This document shows positions 18,478 through 26,216 of a stretch of DNA of 64,000 nucleotides, one piece after another. The translations under genes were made by a program, and so were the position numbers. The notes under the pieces are model-generated. The model saw nothing but the letters and a program-made list of their open reading frames with translations, ran no database searches and had not been told where the DNA came from. Position 1 is the stretch's first letter. Every line of letters starts with the position of its first letter. Source of the DNA: Fibrobacter sp. (lineage in GTDB: Bacteria; Fibrobacterota; Fibrobacteria; Fibrobacterales; Fibrobacteraceae); NCBI GenBank assembly GCA_017412605.1, contig JAFPWY010000008.1, forward strand, positions 124,001 through 188,000. Reading direction: 5' to 3'.

Positions 18478-18598
18478 AGACTAGAGATTAGAGGCTAGAG
18501 ACTAGAGCAAATAATCGAGGCTCCGCCTCTAACTCCTCATCCCTAGATCCTAGCCCCTAGATCCTAACCCCTAAAATCCAACCTCTAACCCCTAAGCA
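18475..18598. repeat. Inverted array of degenerate TAGAG / CCCTA units
   Basis: The left part reads tagagactagagattagaggc and onward as units of about seven bases (TAGAG + 2). A GAGGCTCCGCCTC hairpin (18516-18528) forms the centre. The right part is the complementary type (ccctagatcctagcccctag and onward). The organisation mirrors the TGAGC array 600 bases upstream, with a different unit. No gene or ribosome binding site is visible except that argC begins at its right edge. Confidence 0.75.
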
Positions 18599-18599
18599 T

Positions 18600-19565
18600 A
18601 TGTTCAAGATATTCGTAGACGGTGAAGCAGGTACGACTGGCCTGCAGATTTATGAGAGACTCGCGAAGCGCAACGATGTCGAAGTGTTGCGTATCGCTCC
18701 CGAATTGCGCAAGGATACCGCCGAGCGCAAGAGGCTCATCAACGAGTCCGATGTCACCTTTCTCTGCCTGCCCGATGCAGCCGCTATCGAAAGTGCCCCC
18801 CTCTGCGACAACCCGAACACGTGCGTGATCGATGCCTCGACGGCGCACCGCGTGAACCCGGCCTGGACCTACGGCATGCCCGAACTCTCGGCGGCCCAGC
18901 GCGAAGCCATCTCGAAGAGCAAGCGCATCGCGAACCCCGGCTGCCACGCCTCGGGATTCATCCTCGGCGTGTACCCTCTGGTTGCCGCAGGCATCCTCCC
19001 GAAGAGCGCGAACGTTTCTGCCTACAGCATCACGGGCTATTCCGGCGGCGGCAAGAAGCTCATCGCCGAATACGAAGAAGCCGCGGCGATGGAACACAAG
19101 GCAGGCGAATCGAAGGCTATCATGGCCCCCGCCCCCTATGCACTCGCTCTTGCCCACAAGCATCTCCCCGAGATGAAGAAGTACTGCGAACTCGAGAACA
19201 CGCCGTTCTTCAACCCGGTGCTCGGTCCCTACTACAAGGGCATGGCCGTGACGGTTTCCATCTTCGCAAACACGCTCAGCAAGAAGCTTAACCCCGAAGG
19301 CCTCACCGAAGTCCTCGCCAAGCACTACGAAGGTAGCCGCTTCGTGAAGGTGATGCCCTACGAGGCAGCCCCCGTGCTATTCAACGGAAGGCTCGACCCG
19401 ACAGTCTGCAACGACACGAACAACGCCCGCATCCAGGTCTTCGGCAACGAGAACGTGATGCAGGTGACGACGATTATCGACAACCTGGGCAAGGGCGCAA
19501 GCGGCGCCGCCATCCAGAACATGAACATCGCACTCGGCCTCGACGAAGGAATCAGTCTCGTTTAA
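18600..19565 (+). CDS. argC: N-acetyl-gamma-glutamyl-phosphate reductase (type 2)
   Basis: This NADP-dependent enzyme reduces N-acetyl-glutamyl phosphate to the semialdehyde in arginine synthesis. It has 321 residues, the length of the shorter type 2 ArgC. It has the nucleotide-binding loop VDGEAGTTGLQIYERL (8-ish to 24), the active-site Cys in RIANPGCHASGFILG, and YSGGGKKLI. The N-terminus starts directly at the beta strand of the Rossmann fold, which supports the ATG at 18600, but no clear ribosome binding site precedes it because the repeat array reaches the start codon. No other arg gene is nearby. Confidence 0.93.
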   Translation: MFKIFVDGEAGTTGLQIYERLAKRNDVEVLRIAPELRKDTAERKRLINESDVTFLCLPDAAAIESAPLCDNPNTCVIDASTAHRVNPAWTYGMPELSAAQREAISKSKRIANPGCHASGFILGVYPLVAAGILPKSANVSAYSITGYSGGGKKLIAEYEEAAAMEHKAGESKAIMAPAPYALALAHKHLPEMKKYCELENTPFFNPVLGPYYKGMAVTVSIFANTLSKKLNPEGLTEVLAKHYEGSRFVKVMPYEAAPVLFNGRLDPTVCNDTNNARIQVFGNENVMQVTTIIDNLGKGASGAAIQNMNIALGLDEGISLV

Positions 19566-19597
19566 TCTCCCAAACCACCAACCACAAGCCACTCCCC

Positions 19598-20599
19598 ATG
19601 TTTTTAGACGAAAAATCAATTGAAGTTCGCTCCGGAAAAGGCGGTGACGGCATCGTCAGTTTCCACCGTGAAAAGTTCGTGCCCCTGGGCGGACCCGACG
19701 GCGGGGACGGCGGGCGTGGCGGTCACGTGATCCTGCGAGTAAACGAGCAGTATTCTACGTTGCTCGACATGGGCAATGCGCGCCTGTACAAGGCGAAGAA
19801 CGGCCAGCCCGGCGGCGCGAAGCGCTGCACAGGGGCATCGGCAGACGACCTTATCGTAGATGTTCCGCGCGGCACCATCGTCAAGGATGCCGACGGACGC
19901 ATCCTCGCCGACCTCACCGAAGTGGGTCAGAAGTGGATTGCCGCACGCGGCGGCAAGGGCGGCATGGGCAACCAGCATTTCGCCACCCCAAAAGTACAGG
20001 CACCGCGCAAGTGCACTCCCGGCGAGAAGGGCGAAAAGCGCGAACTCTTCCTGGAACTCAAGCTCATGGCCGACGTAGGCCTCGTGGGTTTCCCGAACGC
20101 GGGCAAGTCGAGCCTCGTGAACAAAATTTCTAGCGGTCGTCCGAAGGTCGGCGACTACCCCTTCACTACTCTCGAACCCGTCCTCGGCATCGTGCAGATG
20201 AACGGGCACAGTTTCGTTGTGGCCGACATTCCGGGACTCCTGGAAGGCGCCAGCGAAGGCAAGGGCCTCGGCCACCAGTTCCTCAAGCACATCGAGCGCA
20301 CGCACACCCTTCTCTTCGTCATCGACGGCTTTGCCGAGAACGCCTACGAGCAGTTCACCGTCCTCAAGGACGAGCTCAAGGCATTCCACCCCAAGCTGGC
20401 CCAAAAACCGTATGTCATCGCCCTGAACAAGAGCGACCTCGGGATAGACGCCGCCATCAAGAAATTCAAGGCCCACAAGGAAAAATTCATCGTCACTTCG
20501 GCCCTAAATGGCGACGGATGCCGCGATTTGGCCGCCGAACTGGACAAGGCAGTCCCCCATAAGCAGAAAAAACGCTCCGGATGGTCATCTAAAGTTTGA
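19598..20599 (+). CDS. obg: Obg-family ribosome-assembly GTPase
   Basis: The product has 333 residues. The Obg fold occupies about 1-157 (MFLDEKSIEVRSGKGGDGIVSFHREKFVP, glycine-rich GGDGGRGGHVILRV and GGKGGMGNQHFA). The G domain follows with G1 GFPNAGKSS, G3 DIPGLLEGA, G4 NKSD and a G5-like TSAL. The optional C-terminal OCT domain is missing; the protein ends in a short basic tail. Obg proteins act in late 50S assembly and stress control. The start lies 32 bases after argC, in a CCACCAACCAC-rich spacer with little ribosome-binding potential. Confidence 0.96.
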   Translation: MFLDEKSIEVRSGKGGDGIVSFHREKFVPLGGPDGGDGGRGGHVILRVNEQYSTLLDMGNARLYKAKNGQPGGAKRCTGASADDLIVDVPRGTIVKDADGRILADLTEVGQKWIAARGGKGGMGNQHFATPKVQAPRKCTPGEKGEKRELFLELKLMADVGLVGFPNAGKSSLVNKISSGRPKVGDYPFTTLEPVLGIVQMNGHSFVVADIPGLLEGASEGKGLGHQFLKHIERTHTLLFVIDGFAENAYEQFTVLKDELKAFHPKLAQKPYVIALNKSDLGIDAAIKKFKAHKEKFIVTSALNGDGCRDLAAELDKAVPHKQKKRSGWSSKV

Positions 20600-20624
20600 C
20601 TTTTATCCAAAATTTTTATAAATA
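20596..20624 (+). promoter_or_regulatory. Probable sigma-70 promoter for the HU-smpB operon
   Basis: A -35-like TTGACT (20596-20601) overlaps the obg stop codon and is followed at 15-17 bases by TATAAATA (20617-20624), about 40 bases before the HU-like start codon. Confidence 0.5.
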
Positions 20625-20662
20625 TATACGAGTAAGTTCTTGATTTTTACGGAGTTACGTTA

Positions 20663-21007
20663 ATGGCGGCAGTCAAAGGCAACATTACGAAAAAAGATAT
20701 CGTCGAAGATATCTCGGCACGTACCGGCCTGACACAGGTCGATACCAAGGCTATTGTCGAATGCTTCCTCGACTCCATCATCAAGGCTATGTCCAACGGG
20801 AACAATATCGAGATTCGTGGTTTCGGCCGTTTCAAAATCAAGGAACGCAAGGAACGCCTCGCCAGGAATCCGCGCACCGGCGAATCCGTGAAAGTCGACG
20901 CCGGCATCAAGCCCGTCTTCGAAGCCAGCCGTGAACTCACAAAACTTCTGAACGATGTCGTTTCGGACGTCATTCCCGAAGAGATGACCACGCGTACCGA
21001 TGGCTAA
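20663..21007 (+). CDS. HU/IHF-family DNA-binding protein
   Basis: The product has 114 residues, slightly longer than the usual 90-100. It follows the HU/IHF plan: helix-turn-helix dimer core (ITKKDIVEDISARTGLTQVDTKAIVECFLDSIIKAMS), then NIEIRGFGRFKIKERKERLARNPRTGESVKV, in which RNPRTG is the DNA-intercalating arm with the conserved proline, and a short extra acidic/threonine tail. It bends DNA and organises the nucleoid. The last 8 bases overlap the smpB start, so the two are translationally coupled. Confidence 0.95.
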   Translation: MAAVKGNITKKDIVEDISARTGLTQVDTKAIVECFLDSIIKAMSNGNNIEIRGFGRFKIKERKERLARNPRTGESVKVDAGIKPVFEASRELTKLLNDVVSDVIPEEMTTRTDG

Positions 21008-21470
21008 CAAAGAGCAGAAGACACCCGTCATCCAGAACCGCAAGGCCAATCACCTCTACTTCGTCGACGAGACGTTCGAAGTAGGTATCATGCTCATTGG
21101 TTCCGAAATCAAGTCCATCCGCGATGGCAAGTGTACCCTGGGCGAAGCCTGGGTCGACATCACCGAAGACAAGAACGAACTCTGGCTCGTCGGGGCGCAT
21201 ATCGACGAATACCTGTTCGCGAACAGGTTCAACCATTTCCCCGCCCGCCGCCGCAAGCTGCTGGCGCACGTCCACGAAATTCAGAAAATGCGCAAGGCGA
21301 AGGAGCAGAAGGGCTGCACCATCGTCCCGCTCAAGATGTATTTTAAGAATCGAATTGCAAAACTCGAAGTAGGAATATGCCGAGGCAAGGATCAACGCGA
21401 CAAGCGACAGGATATCATCAACCGCGACGCCAAGATGGAAATCGCGCGCATTGCAAAAGCGCGTCGCTAA
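21000..21470 (+). CDS. smpB: SsrA (tmRNA)-binding protein SmpB
   Basis: SmpB delivers tmRNA to stalled ribosomes for trans-translation. At 156 residues it is typical. Diagnostic segments are NRKANHLYFVDETFEVGIMLIGSEIKSIRDGKCTLGEAWV, the beta-barrel motif GAHIDEY, and the basic C-terminal tail KGQ-like region ending RRDAKMEIARIAKARR, which reaches the decoding centre. It overlaps the HU-like gene by 8 bases. The tmRNA gene itself was not seen in the window. Confidence 0.96.
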   Translation: MANKEQKTPVIQNRKANHLYFVDETFEVGIMLIGSEIKSIRDGKCTLGEAWVDITEDKNELWLVGAHIDEYLFANRFNHFPARRRKLLAHVHEIQKMRKAKEQKGCTIVPLKMYFKNRIAKLEVGICRGKDQRDKRQDIINRDAKMEIARIAKARR

Positions 21471-22570
21471 TTTTGGCTTTGGTGCTGATGGTCTGCTGGA
21501 CATTCGCGCTAGCAGACACTAGCGAGCGTGTCGACGTCGAGACGGCGGCAAAGGACCACGGCCTCTCGTTCCACTGGTTCCCCGTCCAAAAAACATTCAT
21601 CCTTGAAAAGGCGAAAGACACGGTACGCTTCGCCATAGACATGCCCTTCGCCACATACAAGGGCAAGTCGGTCGAGCTCACCAAGGCCCCCATCATGGAG
21701 AACGGCCACATCCAGATTGTCGCAGCGGACATCGCTAAGATCCTCGGAAAGCAACCAGCCAAGGCCACCGAGACAAAAGCATCCGAGACCAAGGCTCCCG
21801 AGAAGCCGGCACAGAACGTCGCCAAATCCAAGAACGAGACCGCCGGTACACGCGAAGTCCGCACCATCGTCATCGATCCCGGACACGGAGGCAAGGACCC
21901 CGGTGCGCAAGGCAAGAAGGCCAACGAAAAAGACATCGTCCTCGCCGTTGCCAAGCTGCTGCGCGACGAACTGGAAAAAGAAGGATTCAACGTCAAGCTC
22001 ACCCGCGAAAAAGACGTGTTCATCGAACTCGGCGAACGCGCGAACCTCGCCAACAAGTGGGACGGCGACCTGTTCGTGAGCCTGCACTGCAACGCCATCG
22101 ACGCGAACGCCGAACGCAAGAAAATCATCCACGGCTACCACTTCTACGTGCTCCGCGCTCCGGAAAGCGAAGAAGACAAGGCCATAGCCCGCCGCGAAAA
22201 CAAAGTGGCCACACTCTACGGCGAGAAGAACGCCAAGGAAGAACTCTCCCCCCTCGAATGGTTCAAGCTCGAAGCCCGCCTAGAAAAGTACAAGCAGAAC
22301 AGCTACATGTTCACCGAAGAGTTGCTGAAGAGTTTCGAAGGCGGAAAAATCAGCAAGCAGGCGAACGGCGTGGGAGGTGCAGGATTCATGGTCCTCGTCG
22401 GCGCGATGATGCCCGCCGTGCTCATCGAACTTGGATTCATCAGCAACCTCGAAGACGAGGCCTACATGATGACAGCCAAGGGACAGCAAGACCTGGCTGA
22501 ACGCGTAGCCAAGGCGGTCACCAACTACAAAGCCGCAGTGCATAGCTACCGAGAAACCCTCGGGCACTAG
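21377..22570 (+). CDS. N-acetylmuramoyl-L-alanine amidase (Amidase_3, AmiC-like)
   Basis: This is a zinc amidase of the cell wall. A signal peptide (SASLILALVLMVCWTFALA) leads to an N-terminal accessory domain (about 50-125), a Lys/Ala/Glu-rich linker, and the Amidase_3 domain: VIDPGHGGKDPGAQG (zinc His), FNVKLTREKD, FVSLHCNA (zinc His) and the catalytic LIELGFISN. The start is uncertain: ATG 21377 gives a long basic N-region and a 94-base overlap with smpB, while TTG/GTG/ATG codons at 21473-21488 just after the smpB stop would give a signal peptide without a charged N-region. I list the longest form. The stop abuts the convergent lipoprotein gene. Confidence 0.85.
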   Translation: MPRQGSTRQATGYHQPRRQDGNRAHCKSASLILALVLMVCWTFALADTSERVDVETAAKDHGLSFHWFPVQKTFILEKAKDTVRFAIDMPFATYKGKSVELTKAPIMENGHIQIVAADIAKILGKQPAKATETKASETKAPEKPAQNVAKSKNETAGTREVRTIVIDPGHGGKDPGAQGKKANEKDIVLAVAKLLRDELEKEGFNVKLTREKDVFIELGERANLANKWDGDLFVSLHCNAIDANAERKKIIHGYHFYVLRAPESEEDKAIARRENKVATLYGEKNAKEELSPLEWFKLEARLEKYKQNSYMFTEELLKSFEGGKISKQANGVGGAGFMVLVGAMMPAVLIELGFISNLEDEAYMMTAKGQQDLAERVAKAVTNYKAAVHSYRETLGH

Positions 22571-23383
22571 CTACTTCACCATCATCGTATTCGTAAAACC
22601 AGTTACCTTGTCGTACTTGAGCAAGAACATGTACGAACTTGTTTGTATGTACTGAACCGGAGCCCATTGCTTTGTAATGTGGAACTGGGCGTAATCTGTT
22701 TCGGAAGGGAGTTTATCGTTCGACGACGTACGCATAAGCATGCTGCTCTGCTTGACCTTTTCGAGCTTTATCGCCACAGGCCCGTTGTGCAGATTCTCGA
22801 TAGTCCAATCCTGCAAATCGCTTGAGGAGAGCCTAAAGCATCCGCCGAACACAAGATACTCGTCCGTGGAACCGGGAATGAAGTAAACCGTGTACCCGCT
22901 GTCGTTTTCCATGATGTACGAGTTGTAGACGATATTTAGTTTATCTGTATAAAGATTGAATCGACGGTTTGCGGAATGGCTCGCCTTGACAAGCTTCAAC
23001 AAGTGGCCATCTTCTATATTCTTTTCGGCAAAGTCCTTCGTGAGTTTTCCGTCCCTGAAATCGATACGGGCCAGCTGGATATAGCGTTCATCCTGAAAGC
23101 CATAGAAAACGGCAAAACCATCCTGCATATCGCCCTGCGCCACATAGCCTTCGAGCTTGTCCAGCGCGGACGGGTCTATACTTACAACAAGTGAGTCGGA
23201 AGCTATCCAGGCAATTTTGTCCTGCGATGCGATGGAAGCCCCGACAGCTTGGCGATTTTCGATAATCCTGAAATTTTCGGCATCCAGCGCGGTGATGGAA
23301 CGAGCCTGTTCCTGCACGCCCTTATTGGCTGCACAGCCGACCATAAGGAGAGTCAGCACAGAAACAACAAGAAATGCCTTCAT
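22571..23383 (-). CDS. Lipoprotein of unknown function
   Basis: The product has 270 residues and begins MKAFLVVSVLTLLMVGCAAN, a lipoprotein signal with lipobox MVGC. The mature protein appears strand-rich, with no transmembrane segment or catalytic motif that I recognise. The ATG at 23383 is preferred because it puts the positive N-region at position 2 and has AGGTG about 9 bases upstream; a GTG at 23395 is possible. The gene is convergent with the amidase gene with no gap, and no terminator hairpin is visible between the two. Confidence 0.8.
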   Translation of the reverse strand: MKAFLVVSVLTLLMVGCAANKGVQEQARSITALDAENFRIIENRQAVGASIASQDKIAWIASDSLVVSIDPSALDKLEGYVAQGDMQDGFAVFYGFQDERYIQLARIDFRDGKLTKDFAEKNIEDGHLLKLVKASHSANRRFNLYTDKLNIVYNSYIMENDSGYTVYFIPGSTDEYLVFGGCFRLSSSDLQDWTIENLHNGPVAIKLEKVKQSSMLMRTSSNDKLPSETDYAQFHITKQWAPVQYIQTSSYMFLLKYDKVTGFTNTMMVK

Positions 23384-23417
23384 GAATGTATACACCTATC
23401 TAATTACAAATATAAAA

Positions 23418-23446
23418 AATGAACCCATTCCACGGAATAGGCCCAT
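23418..23446 (-). terminator. Possible terminator of the serine-rich lipoprotein gene
   Basis: On the minus strand, CCTATTCC and GGAATGGG arms form a short hairpin, followed by TTCATTTTTTA, about 50 bases after the stop codon at 23497. Confidence 0.5.
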
Positions 23447-23496
23447 TTGTAAAAATAATTTGTACATCAATAAAATGGCGGGATAGACCGGAATTG

Positions 23497-24513
23497 TCAT
23501 TCTTCGAGTTCGATTTCTTCTAATTTCTTATTGATTAAATCAAGGCTTTCCTGAAGAATATCATCGTACTTTTGCCGATATCGTTCCGTTATTACGGGCG
23601 AACCGTCTTCGCAAGTCTTGGTTTTGGCGATATAGCCGCTAAACCAATTTTTGGAGTCTATTTTAAAATAATAACTAGATTCAAACAAATTATCAGATGG
23701 ATAGGGAGAAACAGAAAAACCACTGATTCCATTCGGAGATTCCCGCAAAGTTTTCTTTTCGTGATTCAAAAGACTATCCAAATACTGCCGTCCAGATTCA
23801 GACAAAGTTGAATCATTCTCAAGTTTCTGCACAATTTTTTCATACAGTTCTTTTTGAACTTCCTCTAGAATACCCGTAAATGGAAGAAAATCCTCATGCG
23901 GGCAATTCTTCGTCATTTCTTCAGACGAGCTTGAACTTTGATCAGCACGATATTCGTCTATTCCATAAGCCCACACCCCAACTCCATCAACATCTATTTG
24001 ATTAGAATCTAAACGGCACCCTACATAAATACTATCATTGGAACATTCACATTCAAATTTTTCATAAACTGGAATTTTGCAAGACGGCTCAGGCGTACCG
24101 TAAAGTATACCCGTAGCATTCTCCAAAGCATGACATGATTCTAGTTCGTCTTCTATAAATGCCAGTTGCTTTTCAGAAATCAAATCATCCTTTTCTAAAT
24201 CACGTATAGCATCATAACAAGAATTATAACAAACACGAACGCCGTAATGTGTCATCTTGCAACTAATTGAAGGGTCTCTCGCCAATATATAACCCGCAGA
24301 ACTCGAACTGCCAATTTGGCTGGATGAACTTTCAGCAGCCACAGAACTCGATTCAACCGATTCCGACGAATTCGGTAGAATATCCGCCGAAGAACTCCCA
24401 GGATTAATACCGGAATCCGCACCCGTCGAAGAATCCGTATCGCCGCCGCAACTAGCCCAGAAAAAGCTCGCAACAGACAGGCAACCCAAACGAAAAATTC
24501 TACGAATATTCAT
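23497..24513 (-). CDS. Serine-rich-linker lipoprotein of unknown function
   Basis: The product has 338 residues. The signal MNIRRIFRLGCLSVASFFWASCGG carries a lipobox (WASC, Cys22). Residues about 28-72 are a poly-serine linker of the Fibrobacter type (SSSADILPNSSESVESSS). A globular part with several Cys pairs (YNSCYD, FECECSNDS, VGCRL) and a second short SSSSS stretch follows, then a helical, charged C-terminus ending EEIELEE. I recognise no family. The Cys content suggests disulphide-stabilised folding outside the cytoplasm, and the linker suggests surface exposure. Confidence 0.75.
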   Translation of the reverse strand: MNIRRIFRLGCLSVASFFWASCGGDTDSSTGADSGINPGSSSADILPNSSESVESSSVAAESSSSQIGSSSSAGYILARDPSISCKMTHYGVRVCYNSCYDAIRDLEKDDLISEKQLAFIEDELESCHALENATGILYGTPEPSCKIPVYEKFECECSNDSIYVGCRLDSNQIDVDGVGVWAYGIDEYRADQSSSSSEEMTKNCPHEDFLPFTGILEEVQKELYEKIVQKLENDSTLSESGRQYLDSLLNHEKKTLRESPNGISGFSVSPYPSDNLFESSYYFKIDSKNWFSGYIAKTKTCEDGSPVITERYRQKYDDILQESLDLINKKLEEIELEE

Positions 24514-24550
24514 ACCAACCTCTTTTTAAGAATATACATACTTTTGCGTA

Positions 24551-24580
24551 AAAAAAGAAATCCCCGCACAAGGCGGGGAT
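24551..24580 (-). terminator. Terminator downstream of the YebC-type gene
   Basis: The minus-strand transcript forms ATCCCCGC / GCGGGGAT with a 5-base loop, followed by TTCTTTTTTT. The hairpin and its GATGAC flank resemble the palindromic repeat family described at 28265, 28582 and 31575, so this may be a repeat recruited as a terminator. Confidence 0.8.
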
Positions 24581-24639
24581 GACTCAATATAACATAACCT
24601 CACAGCGACCCTGTAGCTCAGAGCGCCGTAGGCACGACC

Positions 24640-25383
24640 TTATTCAGCGTCCATGTCCGCTTCGTCGATTTCGGCGTTGTGGTACACGTCCTGCACGTCG
24701 TCGTGGTCTTCGAACTTGTCGATGAGCTTGAGGAGCTTCACGGCGTCGTCGTGACCGAGCTTCACCGGGTCGTTGGCGACGTAGGTGATTTCGGCGCTCA
24801 TCATTTCGATGTTGGCGGCTTCGAGAGCCTTGGAAACGGCATCGAAGGCTTCGGGGCTGGTGGAGATTTCATGCACGCCGTCTTCGGTCGTCATGTCTTC
24901 GGCACCGGCTTCGAGCACGAGGTCCATCACCTGGTCTTCGGGATACTTTTCGGCATCGACGACAATCACACCCTTGTAGGTGAAAGCCCAGGACACGGAA
25001 CCGGATTCGCCCATGGAACCGTTGTTCTTGTTGAAGATGTTGCGGATTTCGGCAACCGTGCGGACCTTGTTGTCGGTCATGCACTGCACCATGATGGCGA
25101 TGCCACCCGGGCCGCGTCCTTCGTACAGCGGCTCCGTCATTTCGGTACCGGAGTTGGCACCCGTACCCTTGGCGATGGCGCTTTCGATGTTCTTGGTCGG
25201 CAAGCTCTGGCTCTTGGACTTGAGGATTGCCGCACGCAGGCGCGGGTTCGCGTCGGGGTTGCCGCCGCCGAGCTTGGCAGCGATGGAAATTTCCTTGATC
25301 AACTTGTTCCAAGCCTTGGCGCGCGCGACGTCAGTCTTGGCTTTCTTGCGTTTGGTGGTGGCCCATTTGGAGTGACCGGACAT
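24640..25383 (-). CDS. yebC: YebC/PmpR/TACO1-family protein
   Basis: The product has 247 residues, the normal size. The N-terminus MSGHSKWATTKRKKAKTDVARAKAWNKL is highly characteristic, followed by GGGNPDANPRLRAAI, LPTKNIESAIAKGTG and the central YEGRGPGGIAIMVQCMTDN motif. The C-terminus is acidic. The family was long described as transcriptional regulators; more recent work links members to translation through proline stretches. It stands alone between a terminator at 24551-24580 and the secreted-protein gene upstream. Confidence 0.96.
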   Translation of the reverse strand: MSGHSKWATTKRKKAKTDVARAKAWNKLIKEISIAAKLGGGNPDANPRLRAAILKSKSQSLPTKNIESAIAKGTGANSGTEMTEPLYEGRGPGGIAIMVQCMTDNKVRTVAEIRNIFNKNNGSMGESGSVSWAFTYKGVIVVDAEKYPEDQVMDLVLEAGAEDMTTEDGVHEISTSPEAFDAVSKALEAANIEMMSAEITYVANDPVKLGHDDAVKLLKLIDKFEDHDDVQDVYHNAEIDEADMDAE

Positions 25384-25451
25384 AGATTACCTCAAATATT
25401 CAGGTTTTTGGATTTTAGTGAAACTTAATCTCTTTTTTTCTTTTTCTTCTT

Positions 25452-26183
25452 CTATTTCTTCGGCTCCGCAGACTTTGATCCTGCGTTTTTCGCCTTCATC
25501 TGGCAGCGACGTTTTTCCTTCACAGTCATTTCCGGATCGTCGCATTCGTCAGCAACAGCTGCCTTCTTCTTTTTCTTGGACTTCTTCGCCGCCATCTTGG
25601 CCTCGCGCTCCGCCTCAGCAGCGGCAGCGGCTTCCTCGGCAGCCCTCTGCATATCCATGACAGACTTCTTCGTCAGCGGATTGGCGGAAGCCCTGGTGAT
25701 TTCGCGATCATACCTGCCCTTCCAGATTTTACCAAGCAACGTACCGGAGGACTGCGCATCATTGAACGCACTCATCGCCCAGTCGTCGTTTGCAGGCGGC
25801 AAGAGGGTAAATTTCAAGTTGCGGATTTTCGTCGGTTCATCCTCAAAGAAAAGCATCATGTCGAAAAGCCCGACCTGGTATTCCTGGCCGTCCGTACCCG
25901 ACGTCGCCGACGGGACATAAGCAAGCACGGCATAGAGATCACCGTCGAAAAGGGCGTTGATAAGCATGTCGGAATCGCCACCGGGAGCAGCAACTTCACC
26001 TTCGGCCCTGAAGGCCCAAGGAGCTGCAACGATTTCCAACATAAACTTGTGGTAGCCCTTCTTCGCCTTTTTCAACTTGACCAAGGCGCCCGAGAAAGCC
26101 TGGAATTCAGGCTTTATGGAGCTGTCCTGGGCATAGCCCAGCAACGCGCACGCCATGACAATGATGCTTATGAGTTTTTTCAT
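25452..26183 (-). CDS. Secreted protein with highly charged Lys/Ala-rich C-terminus
   Basis: The product has 243 residues with a signal peptide (MKKLISIIVMACALLGYA-QD). Residues about 20-165 form a compact domain (KPEFQAFSGALVKLKKAKKGYHKFMLEIVAAPWAF ... FDMMLFFEDEPTKIRNLKFTLLPPANDDW) without a recognised family. From about 175 the sequence is helical and extremely charged (AAEEAAAAAEAEREAKMAAKKSKKKKKAA), ending with a Cys pair and a basic tail. The charged tail may bind cell wall or nucleic acid, but nothing in the sequence settles this. It lies 68 bases upstream of the yebC start, and I see no terminator between them, so read-through into yebC is possible. Confidence 0.75.
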   Translation of the reverse strand: MKKLISIIVMACALLGYAQDSSIKPEFQAFSGALVKLKKAKKGYHKFMLEIVAAPWAFRAEGEVAAPGGDSDMLINALFDGDLYAVLAYVPSATSGTDGQEYQVGLFDMMLFFEDEPTKIRNLKFTLLPPANDDWAMSAFNDAQSSGTLLGKIWKGRYDREITRASANPLTKKSVMDMQRAAEEAAAAAEAEREAKMAAKKSKKKKKAAVADECDDPEMTVKEKRRCQMKAKNAGSKSAEPKK

Positions 26184-26216
26184 GATTCCAACGATCCTAT
26201 TCCATTTTTTGCAAAT

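Noticed and set aside
17835-18598. CRISPR array
   Set aside because: Units are five to seven bases and degenerate, without spacers of constant size.
24600-24640. A tRNA-like string (CTGTAGCTCAGAGCG)
   Set aside because: Only a D-arm-like motif is present; no anticodon or T arm can be formed downstream.
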